Position numbers and translations under genes: made by a program
Notes under the pieces: model-generated
What the model was told of the DNA's origin: nothing
Database searches by the model: none
Seen by the model: only the letters and a program-made list of their open reading frames with translations
Assembly (NCBI GenBank): GCA_900549855.1
Contig: URPS01000047.1
Span: 7,501-15,736, forward strand
DNA length: 8,236 nt
Source: an uncultured bacterium
GTDB taxonomy: Bacteria; Cyanobacteriota; Vampirovibrionia; Gastranaerophilales; Gastranaerophilaceae
Direction: 5' to 3'
In this document: in pieces, positions 1 to 6,496 of the stretch
Layout of the letters: every line of letters begins with the position of its first letter
Position numbering within the stretch: the stretch's first letter is position 1

Positions 1-1
1 T

Positions 2-823
2 GTCATATTTTGATGTGATTTCAGCTAATTTTAACACTTCTGATTTAACTTTATTAATTGAGTATAATACTCCACCACAGAAATATTCCAGCCAATTTGT
101 TAAATCATGGTTTTTATCGGCACTGTTTAGTGCATCAACATAAGCCCGCCTATCTTGATTGTAATATTCGTCTAAAGTGAAGTAGTTATTGATATTAAAT
201 TTGTGAACTGATAAAATCAATGTTGCCATAAGTCTGCTGGTACGTCCATTTCCATCAACAAATGGGTGGATACGTACTAATTCATAATGAAGAATTCCAG
301 CGATAATGACTGGGTACATTTCATCTGCCGAATTGTTTAGCCAATCTAATAAATCATCTACTAAACCTGGCACTTTATAAGCATCTGGAGGCATATAATT
401 TATTTTCTGAGTATGTAGATTGCCAATAAATACGCGAGTATCTCTAAATTTACCTTCATATTCAGGATTGCGCAATAAATCTTTAGTCAAATCTTTATGT
501 ACTGATAAAATTGTGTCGGAAGTAATAATTTCATCCGAATATTGATCTAAATGATTTAATGCATTGAAATAATTTAATACTTCCCGTTCTGCTTTAGTAG
601 TTGGTTCTTGATTGTTTTTGATTAATGTTTCTACTTCATCTAAATTTAAAGGATTCCCCTCAATTGATGTTGAATAATGTGAAGATCTAATGAGAGCCTC
701 CTGTTTTAATTGGGTATCATATAATGGGATTATTTTTGCATTGCTGATAACTTCTTTAGCTGAAGCGATTTCTGCAATATAATTCACGATTTTATCAGTA
801 TATGTAAATTGAGGTTCAAACAT
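2..823 (-). CDS. Fic family protein (AMP-transferase), class II autoinhibited; C-terminus outside window
   Basis: The minus-strand frame opens at the ATG at 821-823 and stays open for 274 codons to the window edge, so the C-terminus is missing. The Fic core motif HPFVDGNGRTSR lies at residues 186-197. It contains the catalytic His and the phosphate-binding D-G-N-G-R, which are complete. Residues 51-56 (STSIEG) match the inhibitory (S/T)xxxE(G/N) motif placed N-terminal to the core, which defines class II Fic proteins. In such proteins the Glu blocks productive ATP binding until it is displaced. The family usually transfers AMP from ATP to a Ser, Thr or Tyr hydroxyl of a target protein in the cytoplasm. 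The N-terminal part before the core matches the Fic_N-type layout of proteins of about 350-400 residues. No clear Shine-Dalgarno precedes the ATG, and no antitoxin gene is visible on the visible side. The target cannot be inferred. No lesion is seen, unlike most other genes here. Confidence 0.93.
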   Translation of the reverse strand, partial: MFEPQFTYTDKIVNYIAEIASAKEVISNAKIIPLYDTQLKQEALIRSSHYSTSIEGNPLNLDEVETLIKNNQEPTTKAEREVLNYFNALNHLDQYSDEIITSDTILSVHKDLTKDLLRNPEYEGKFRDTRVFIGNLHTQKINYMPPDAYKVPGLVDDLLDWLNNSADEMYPVIIAGILHYELVRIHPFVDGNGRTSRLMATLILSVHKFNINNYFTLDEYYNQDRRAYVDALNSADKNHDLTNWLEYFCGGVLYSINKVKSEVLKLAEITSKYD

Positions 824-853
824 AGTATCAACTTATTTTTCTTAATTGTTATT

Positions 854-994
854 ATGTATGGTGGTTGATGATTAACATATTTTTTGGTTGATGATTAATT
901 TTTTAAAATTTTTTAAATTGCTTATTTTATGATAAAAACAATTTTGATTAATAATAAAAAATGTATGGTGGTTGATGATTAGGGTTGATGATTA
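854..994. repeat. Four copies of GGTTGATGATTA in direct orientation
   Basis: Identical 12-mers lie at 863-874, 886-897, 970-981 and 983-994. The first and third sit inside an exact 21-base direct repeat (854-874 and 961-981) that begins ATGTATGGTG. The region between Fic and the insertion sequence is otherwise AT-rich and shows no gene. The fourth copy forms part of the likely terminal repeat of the insertion sequence. The set may therefore be transposase-binding repeats or remnants of an earlier insertion end, or it may be an operator upstream of the Fic gene. Confidence 0.75.
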
Positions 995-1004
995 CTATTT
1001 TATG
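982..1004 (+). repeat. Probable left inverted end of the insertion sequence
   Basis: It starts GGGTTGATGATTAC and ends TTTATG. It resembles the reverse complement of 2433-2454 (GGGTGATAGATTAT...ATATG) with small gaps and three mismatches. The exact outer boundary is uncertain because a further GGTTGATGATTA copy abuts it on the outside. Confidence 0.45.
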
Positions 1005-1100
1005 AAAAAATTTTTCTTAATTTTCTTTGAGAATTTGGTAAGTATATAATTATTCTTGTGATTATCATTTGTTAATAAAGTTTTACGGGCAACAAAATTT

Positions 1101-2435
1101 TTACAGATTTATAGTTAGTTGCCAAACTTTTGTTATAAATGTTTCGAGCCATTTGTCATGAACTTTTGTTTTATAAATCGATTTTTTGTAGGTTTTTATT
1201 GTTAATTCTTGTAAAAATTCTCTTGATTCTAGGTAATGATGTTTAATTTCTCGTTTCATTTGTCTCCATATTTGCTCTATTGGATTTAGATATGGAGAGT
1301 ATGGTGGAAGGTATATTAATGTAATATTGAGATGTAGTGCTATTTTTTTGATAAATGCAGACTTATGAATGCTGTAATTATCTAAGATTAAACATATTCT
1401 TTGTTCGGTTTGCATTTTTGTTATCAGGTCTTCTTTTTCCAATAGATTTAAGGTTATTTTTCTTCTTATTTCTCTTCTTTTTTTACATTATTGAGTGATT
1501 CTCGATTGCAGTGTTTTCCAATGATTCTAGCAATTGTTGAGGTTGTATCGTCTTTATATTTTTCAATTGTTTTTATTATTTTTTCTGTGAAAAACTTTGT
1601 TATTTTCATTGTTTTCCATTAAAATTTCATCTATTTCTTCATCAGTTAATTTAACTTCTTCAATTATTTTATTTAATAATTTTACAGCATTTTTATTTTT
1701 TGTATTAATACATCTTAATTCTAGGAGTGCTATTGCTATTTCTGGTGCTGTTGAAGAATTTGTGATTGTGATGGTTGATTTTCCATTTATTGATAATGAT
1801 CCTGTGGCATTGATTTTGAATTTGTAAAGGATTTACAGTTTGAGTGTGTTTTGTTCATCTTTTATATAATGATTTTTGAGTATATGGTTCATTTTGAAAG
1901 GATGCTTCATCAAAAAAGACCATAATATTGTTAGATGATATATTATGTTCTTCTAAGTTTTTTTTAATTGTTCTTCTGCATCTTCAGGTGATTTTGAAAA
2001 TTTAGGATATGCTTTGCTGTAATTGTATCCTAATTTTCTCACAATTTTTCCTATTTGCTTTAAACTATAATCTACATTGAATTTTTCATTAACAAGAAGA
2101 TGTACATCTTTCATAGACATATTTGGTGTTTTTTCAATGATTTTATCTAATTCAATCAATTGGTCATAAGTTAATTTTGATGGTCTTCCACCACCAAATG
2201 ATGGTTTTAAACCTTCTAATCCTTCAGATTCACAAGTTTTTATCCATCTATGAACTGTTTGATAAGATTTTCCCAATATATTTGCCGCATCTGCAATTGT
2301 ATTTCCTTCACTAACTATTTTAACTGCAATTAACCGCTGATAGTATCTATGATATGCCACATAAGTACTTATTTCTTCATCCAAAGCAGTTTTTGTCATT
2401 TTGTTAAAAACATTAATTTTAGATTTTCCTGACAT
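1101..2435 (-). pseudogene. IS630-family transposase, broken by frameshifts and a stop
   Basis: The intact N-terminal frame (1953-2435, 160 residues) has a helix-turn-helix typical of IS630/Tc1-like transposases (NTIADAANILGKSYQTVHRW at residues 46-65) followed by a second HTH region. Later frames give the three DDE acidic residues: VFFDEASF (about 1905-1930), ICLILDNYSIHKS (second Asp, near 1363-1404), and PPYSPYLNPIEQIWRQMK (Glu, near 1245-1305). Reading through needs four frame changes. These are at the A8 run 1958-1965, near 1820-1830, near the A/T run at 1590-1594, and at the A7 run 1478-1484. A TGA also has to be passed just after LYKR (near 1871), where relatives usually have Gly. The conceptual product is about 440 residues, long for the family because of a Lys/Glu-rich insertion between the first and second acidic residues. 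Overall frame is restored, since the first and last segments share a frame. It would catalyse cut-and-paste transposition, but this copy should be inactive. Confidence 0.85.
1953..1970 (-). other. Candidate -1 ribosomal slippage site in the transposase
   Basis: Read on the minus strand, the zero frame is CAA TTA AAA AAA ACT TAG. It contains the slippery heptamer A_AAA_AAA in the correct phase, directly before the stop that ends the 160-residue N-terminal product. Slipping back one base gives ...KKNLEEHNISS and joins the DDE region. IS elements, including some IS630 members, use such A-rich slippery sites to make the full transposase. Because other lesions follow downstream, this may equally be a simple one-base deletion in an A run. 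Confidence 0.35.
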
Positions 2436-2454
2436 ATTTTATAATCTATCACCC
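2433..2454 (-). repeat. Probable right inverted end of the insertion sequence
   Basis: The reverse complement starts GGGTGATAGATTATAAAATA, similar to the left end at 982-1004. It overlaps the start codon of the transposase (2433-2435), so the transposase begins almost directly at the element end. Confidence 0.45.
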
Positions 2455-2460
2455 ATCTAT

Positions 2461-3915
2461 AATAAAAGTTTGGTTAGTAACTATAATCAGACAGAATTTG
2501 AAAAAGAACGCCAATTCATCAAGAAAGAATTTGAAGCAGATTATTTTTTAAAATCATTTTTCAAAGTTTTCCTTTTTGAAGATTCACCCTCTTTTGGATT
2601 GTCTCCTGAGACAACATACTTTGAAGAAGTTAGAAAATCAGATGTTTACATTGGTTTGATTGGATCGGACTATGGAACCATTAAAGATAATGGATTATCT
2701 CCAACTGAAGAGGAATATGATGAATTTCATGCATCTAATCCTGATTCATTTTTCTATATCCAAAATGTTGATAAAAGAGATGCTGAAAGTGAAAGGTTCA
2801 TCTTAAAAATCCAGCCGGATAATAAATACTCTTTTTTTGACACCAATCAAGATTTGATTGATGAAATCAAGAAAAGTCTGGTAAAATATATTGAAAGAGG
2901 ACAAAAAGATAAGGATAACTTCGACAAAAAGCTCATCTTAAACTCATCAATCGACGATGTTGACGATGAGGCATATGGATTGTTTTTTGATTTATTAAAA
3001 GATGATGATTCATTCACTAAACTAAAAGATATAGATAATAAAGCATATCTGTTGGAAAGGATAGGTGCAGGTGAAATAGTTAATGGTGTTTTTCATTTAA
3101 ACATTGCTGGAGCATTATTCTTCGCCGAGGATGTCAACAAATTTTTATCTCATGAAATCAAGATGGTGAGATTTAAATGAATCACTAAATTCGATGCAAT
3201 TGATCGGTTAAATTTTAAAGGTTCGCTTCTAATGGGAATCAAAGAATTTGAAAGATTTTTTAAAAAAAATACAAATTCTGGATTTATCATTGATGGAATG
3301 AATCGTATTAATATTGACGAATATCCAATAAAAGCAATTCGTGAAGGTTTCATCAATGCCCTTGCACACAGAAACTATGAAAGGTCATCAAGTTTTATAG
3401 AATTCTACATATTCGATGACCGCATTGAAATAATAAATCCCGGAAAGTTAAAATATCCATTAACTATTGAAGACATAAAAAATGATGAAGGAATTGGTCA
3501 TAGAAATGAGAGAATATGTGACATATTATATAAGACTAATTATATGGAACATATTGGTAGAGGAATTTCTCAAATGATTGGTGAGATGAAGAAATCTGGT
3601 TTGGAAGAACCAGAATTTAGTGAAGGAAATGATTCATTTAAAGTAATGTTTAAAGGAAATGGTGGAAAGATATCTCATTATGAAAATAATGAAAATGTTA
3701 TTAATTTAAAAGATTTGGGATTAAATCAACGTCAAATTGTTATCTTAACTGAAATTATAAACAATAATGTTTCCATGACATATGATGATCATATTAAGAT
3801 GTTCAATACATCAAAACCAACTGCTGAGAGAGATTTTAGAAAATTGGCTAAACTCAATCTGGTTAAAAAGAGTATAGTGAATAGGAAAGTTCAATTCTCA
3901 TCACCAGATTATTAA
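2461..3915 (+). pseudogene. DUF4062 + GHKL-type ATPase + winged-helix protein, start displaced by IS and interrupted by TGA
   Basis: From 2461 one frame runs to the TAA at 3913-3915 (485 codons), broken only by TGA at 3178-3180. The N-terminal ~140 residues match DUF4062 (EFEKERQFIKKEFE, then SDVYIGLIGSDYGT and LSPTEEEYDEF). A middle segment (NIAGALFFAEDVNKFL ... KMVRFK) and the part after the stop belong to the RecG-C-like/HATPase_c_4 module. It shows FINALAHRNYE (3349-3381, N box), DRIEIINPGKL (G1-type loop) and YMEHIGRGI (G2-type glycine motif). Residues encoded around 3703-3880 form a winged helix (LNQRQIVILTEIINNN ... TAERDFRKLAKLNLV). The expected sequence at the stop is FKG, so TGA probably arose from GGA. 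The reading frame upstream of 2461 enters the insertion sequence, so the normal start (probably just before NKSLVSN) is lost. An ATG in phase at 2401 lies inside the element and is not the native start. The usual AlbA_2 domain of related proteins seems absent. Such proteins are thought to be ATP-binding regulators, often in mobile or defence regions. A secondary start at 3232 could in principle give the ATPase-HTH half alone. Confidence 0.8.
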
Positions 3916-3917
3916 AA

Positions 3918-4064
3918 TGATGGACTTCATCAATTTTTGATGGACTTTTTGATGGACTTTTTGATCAAAGAATCAATTAATTATTTACTATAGTTTTTAC
4001 AATCATTCTCATTTAATAGATTGTATTTTTAATATAATTGGTAGTTAACTGACTTTGATGGACT
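3918..4064. repeat. TGATGGACT repeats in the convergent spacer
   Basis: Identical TGATGGACT copies lie at 3918-3926, 3938-3946, 3950-3958 and 4056-4064. The second and third belong to a tandem 12-base unit (TTTTTGATGGAC) that ends in TTTTTGATCAAAG. They lie just after the DUF4062-ATPase stop, in the 226-base spacer (3916-4141) between two convergent genes. Nothing else is seen in this spacer except T-rich stretches that could end transcription. Candidate roles are binding sites for the upstream winged-helix protein or slipped-strand duplication; neither is shown. Confidence 0.7.
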
Positions 4065-4141
4065 TTATTCATCCAATGTAAGTTTTCTACAAATCTTTAT
4101 TGTGTTATTGTTAAAAGAGATTATTGTATCTAAACAAAATA

Positions 4142-5434
4142 TTATTTTTTTAAAACATGAATTTCTTGAAAAGTCAACTCCATCACATCATCAAATTTTT
4201 GAACTAAAACATGTGTAGCATCATCATATTCCACAATATTATACTTATTGCCTGAAAGATTAATGTAAATTCTTAATTCAGATTGATCCACTTTGTAAGA
4301 CTTTGATAAAATATACTTTGCATGAGGTTTATATGTGTAATTAGTATAATATTCACTTAATTGGTTTGTTTTATAGCAAAAATCTTTAAATTCAAGATAT
4401 TCATACTTATTTTCTTTCCATGATTCTAACATTAATTCTTTTTTATTTTTTTCATTCAAATCAAGGAAATAATTTATTTTTTTATCAAAATCAATATTTG
4501 AAGTAGTTTTTAAATAATCTACTGGTTTTAAAATAACATAAAAGCTATATTTCAAACCTAAATAATCATAACATTCTCTTAATTTGGAAACTATTAATTC
4601 TTTTAAACTGTACAGATTATTTTCATAAGTTGAATCATATTCAAATATGAATTCTATGTCTTTCCACTATTCTTCTGGAAAATTTTTTATATGAAAATCA
4701 AGTAATGGAGCAATTTTGATAATAATTTCAGATATGATGTAATCTTTGATAAAATTATTATTTGCAACATCAACAAAGTCATTTTTATTTTTTAAAGCGA
4801 CATCAGATATTCTTTTATGTTTGTCGATTTCAATATAGTCAAAAATTTCGATTTCAGTGAATCCCATGTTTTTAAGGAGTTCATAATTTAATCTGACATC
4901 TGCATATGTGTTTAATTTAGGGATTTTGGGTACCCTTACTCTAATTTTATCTGCTCCAACAGTTTCAAGTAAATATTTTAAATTAGATAAAAATAAATCA
5001 TAACTCCCTTTAGTGTATAATTCATATCTTGTTTTATCCATATCCTTTGTATCCACTATAAAATAATCAATACAATGAATTATATTTTCTATAGATTCTT
5101 TTTTAACATTGAGTGATGTTTCAAGTGTGAATTTCCAACCAGTTTTCGCATATTTAATAAACTCCTTGATAAAAGCAGAATATAACAGTGGTTCACCACC
5201 ACCGAAAACTAAATCCCCTTCAGTTGCAAGAAAATAAAGATTATCAAGTTTTACTTCTTCATATAATTCATCAATAGAATATTTTTTAGGTTAAAGTGAA
5301 TAATCCCATGTGAATGGATTAAAACAATAAGCGCATCTTAAAGGGCATCCCATACAACCAATTAACGTTGAAACTCCATCACATTCAGAGTTTATTCTTA
5401 ATCTTGAGATTTTTGAAATATTAACATTATGCAT
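4142..5434 (-). pseudogene. Radical SAM protein of activating-enzyme type with C-terminal extension, interrupted by TAA and TAG
   Basis: From the ATG at 5432-5434 a single frame runs 431 codons to TAA at 4142-4144, with internal TAA at 5291-5293 (codon 48) and TAG at 4667-4669 (codon 256). The N-terminus reads CDGVSTLIGCMGCPLRCAYC. The CX3CX2C cluster (Cys30, Cys34, Cys37) binds the 4Fe-4S that cleaves S-adenosylmethionine, and it is followed by NPFTW, as in glycyl-radical-enzyme activases. GGGEP (residues 78-82) is the SAM-binding GGE motif. The protein lacks the ferredoxin-like Cys clusters of large activases. Codons 257-430 (WKDIEF ... HVLKK) form a coherent segment of unknown function. 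It is either a C-terminal domain of the same protein or a separate gene that lost its start; no ATG lies near its beginning, only TTG at 4553-4555. The ATG overlaps the end of the upstream small Cys-motif gene by 8 nt, which implies translational coupling. The substrate is unknown; a peptide or the small partner protein is possible. With codon 48 a stop, no active enzyme is expected unless readthrough occurs. Confidence 0.78.
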
Positions 5435-5666
5435 AATTATCATTTTCTTTTAATGTGAAGATATTTTTAATATTGATTTTTTCACCAGATTCGTGTTTTT
5501 TAATTAGTTCATTTTCAAGATACTCTAGTTCTGCTTCACATTTAGGACAAGTTCCTAACCATTCTCCTTCGAAAGTGCATTTTTCAATATGAAAATCAAT
5601 ATTATTCTCATCTGCGATTTTTTGTCTGAGTCCATTTAATAAATCGCATTTTTCTTTTTCTTTCAT
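5427..5666 (-). CDS. Small Cys-motif protein coupled to the radical SAM gene
   Basis: The product is 79 residues from ATG at 5664-5666. A GTG nine bases further upstream (5673-5675) also opens the frame, but it forms part of GTGAT (5671-5675 on the minus strand), which works better as the Shine-Dalgarno for the ATG. The protein is charged and probably soluble, with no signal peptide or membrane segment. Its core is KCTFEGEWLGTCPKCEAELE, giving Cys30, then Cys40-x2-Cys43, with another Cys at residue 7. The CPKC pair suggests metal or cluster binding, or a modification site. Its stop overlaps the radical SAM start by 8 nt, so the two are made together. It could be a substrate or an accessory protein of that enzyme. 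I recall a similar C-x5-C-x3-CPxC arrangement in small neighbours of radical SAM genes, in which Trp36 here would be Cys; this is from memory and unverified. The name is left open. Confidence 0.75.
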   Translation of the reverse strand: MKEKEKCDLLNGLRQKIADENNIDFHIEKCTFEGEWLGTCPKCEAELEYLENELIKKHESGEKINIKNIFTLKENDNYA

Positions 5667-5750
5667 TTTAATCACAAAGTTTTATCTGCAACTATATATA
5701 GTAATTGTTATTAATTTGTTATTATAAATATTTTATTAAATGTGATTCAA
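5667..5750. promoter_or_regulatory. Divergent promoter region between the Cys-motif gene and the TPR gene
   Basis: These 84 bases serve both directions. CTATATATAG (5692-5701), a 10-base palindrome, is a TATA-like box about 50 bases before the plus-strand ATG at 5751. ATTTATAATA on the minus strand (5719-5728) lies at a similar distance from the minus-strand ATG at 5666. Assuming archaeal spacing of about 25 bases from TATA to transcription start, both would give leaders of roughly 30 nt that contain GTGAT ribosome sites (5742-5746 plus; 5671-5675 minus). The two promoters would overlap head to head. The archaeal reading is an inference. Confidence 0.45.
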
Positions 5751-6485
5751 ATGGAATTTTTAGATGAAATAATAGATTTATTAAATTCGGGTGAATTTCA
5801 AAAAATAATAGATAGTATTGGTGATTTTTTAGATGAAAATCCAGCATATAAAACTATAGATTATCATCATTTTGCAAATCCTCTTGAAGAAATGTTATTT
5901 GATAATTATCTTGGAAATTTTGAATCAATTAAAACACTGGACTTAGATAAACCATTAGAAGATATTTATACTATATATTCAATAGCATATATGAATTTGG
6001 GACAAATAAATGAAGCAGAAAAGTATTTAAAAATAGCTAATCAAATTAATCCAGTATCTGCCCCAATATTAATTAGACTATGTGAATTCTATCAATCCAA
6101 ACATGAAGAAGAAAAGTTAAAAGATTTATGCTGTGATATTTTCAAATATACTTATGATGTTGACATATTAACTTCAAGTTATTTCAAGCTTGCAGATTAT
6201 TTATATCACACAAATCAGAATATGGAATTATATAATCATCTGTTTAATTTCTCCGTATTCTTAAAATTTGATGAAGAACAAAAACCAGTTAAAGAGGATA
6301 TTATATACTTTAGCCAAAATAATATTCAAGTTGGTGTTAATCCTAAAATAATTCAACTATTAATGTATTTAATAGCACTTTACAGCCAAAATAATATGTT
6401 AAGCAGTTCAGGATACTTTAAAAATATTTTAGATGAAGTTTCTAAATTTAATAATTATTTAAATCATCTTTTGATGATGAAATAG
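5751..6485 (+). CDS. TPR-repeat protein, probably the N-terminal part of a TPR-SseB protein
   Basis: The product is 244 residues from ATG at 5751. The GTG at 5742 is in phase but belongs to the ribosome site GTGAT, so the ATG is preferred. The sequence is helical and acidic. A clear tetratricopeptide unit is IYTIYSIAYMNLGQINEAEKYLKIANQINP (roughly residues 81-111), with the small-Gly-Ala-Pro pattern, followed by degenerate helical repeats such as SAPILIRLCEFYQSKHEEEKL and FKLADYLYHTNQN. TPR domains bind other proteins. No signal peptide is seen. The frame ends ...HLLMMK-TAG. One base earlier in phase the text reads FDDEIDEQNVVELKNETG and runs straight into the SseB-domain frame, so the TTTT run at 6469-6472 may lack one T. 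If so, the real product is a single TPR-SseB protein. If the stop is genuine, this is a separate gene overlapping the next frame. Confidence 0.8.
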   Translation: MEFLDEIIDLLNSGEFQKIIDSIGDFLDENPAYKTIDYHHFANPLEEMLFDNYLGNFESIKTLDLDKPLEDIYTIYSIAYMNLGQINEAEKYLKIANQINPVSAPILIRLCEFYQSKHEEEKLKDLCCDIFKYTYDVDILTSSYFKLADYLYHTNQNMELYNHLFNFSVFLKFDEEQKPVKEDIIYFSQNNIQVGVNPKIIQLLMYLIALYSQNNMLSSSGYFKNILDEVSKFNNYLNHLLMMK

Positions 6486-6496
6486 ATGAACAAAAT

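Larger units (their letters stand above)
982..2454. mobile_element. Decayed IS630-family insertion sequence (about 1.5 kb)
   Basis: The element is defined by a minus-strand transposase of the HTH + DDE type and by imperfect inverted ends. The left end (982-1004, GGGTTGATGATTACTATTTT...) pairs with the reverse complement of the right end (2433-2454, GGGTGATAGATTATAAAATA...). Both ends finish in a CCC/GGG triplet, with about 18 of 23 positions alike after small gaps. IS630 elements insert at TA, and TA dinucleotides lie close to both ends, but I cannot identify a clean target duplication. The ends are therefore approximate. The right end lies a few bases before the coding frame of the DUF4062 gene, so the element appears to have displaced its promoter and start codon. 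The space from 1005 to 1100 between the left end and the transposase stop holds no gene. The element carries frameshifts and a stop and is probably immobile unless complemented. Confidence 0.65.

Noticed and set aside
854..994. CRISPR array
   Set aside because: The repeats are 12 bases with irregular spacings of 1 to 72 bases, unlike CRISPR repeats and spacers.
1597..1827. Plus-strand open frame of 76 codons
   Set aside because: It lies opposite the transposase, whose minus-strand text (INATGSLSINGKS, APEIAIALLELR) is clearly protein-like; the plus frame is hydrophobic antisense.
2401..2460. ATG at 2401 as the start of the DUF4062 gene
   Set aside because: The first 20 codons from there are antisense to the transposase N-terminus and lie inside the insertion sequence; the family similarity begins only at about 2461.
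3150..3356. Minus-strand open frame of 68 codons
   Set aside because: It is antisense to the GHKL ATPase module, which has recognisable motifs on the plus strand.
3916..3993. C-terminal extension of the ATPase past its TAA (repeat encodes LMDFLMDFL)
   Set aside because: It is low-complexity translation of the DNA repeat; the winged-helix domain already ends naturally before the TAA.
3178..5293. Alternative genetic code (UGA as Gly) or selenocysteine/pyrrolysine recoding
   Set aside because: TAA and TAG also interrupt frames, long intact frames have ordinary Gly codons and no TGA, and no SECIS-like structure was evident. Decay or sequence error is simpler.
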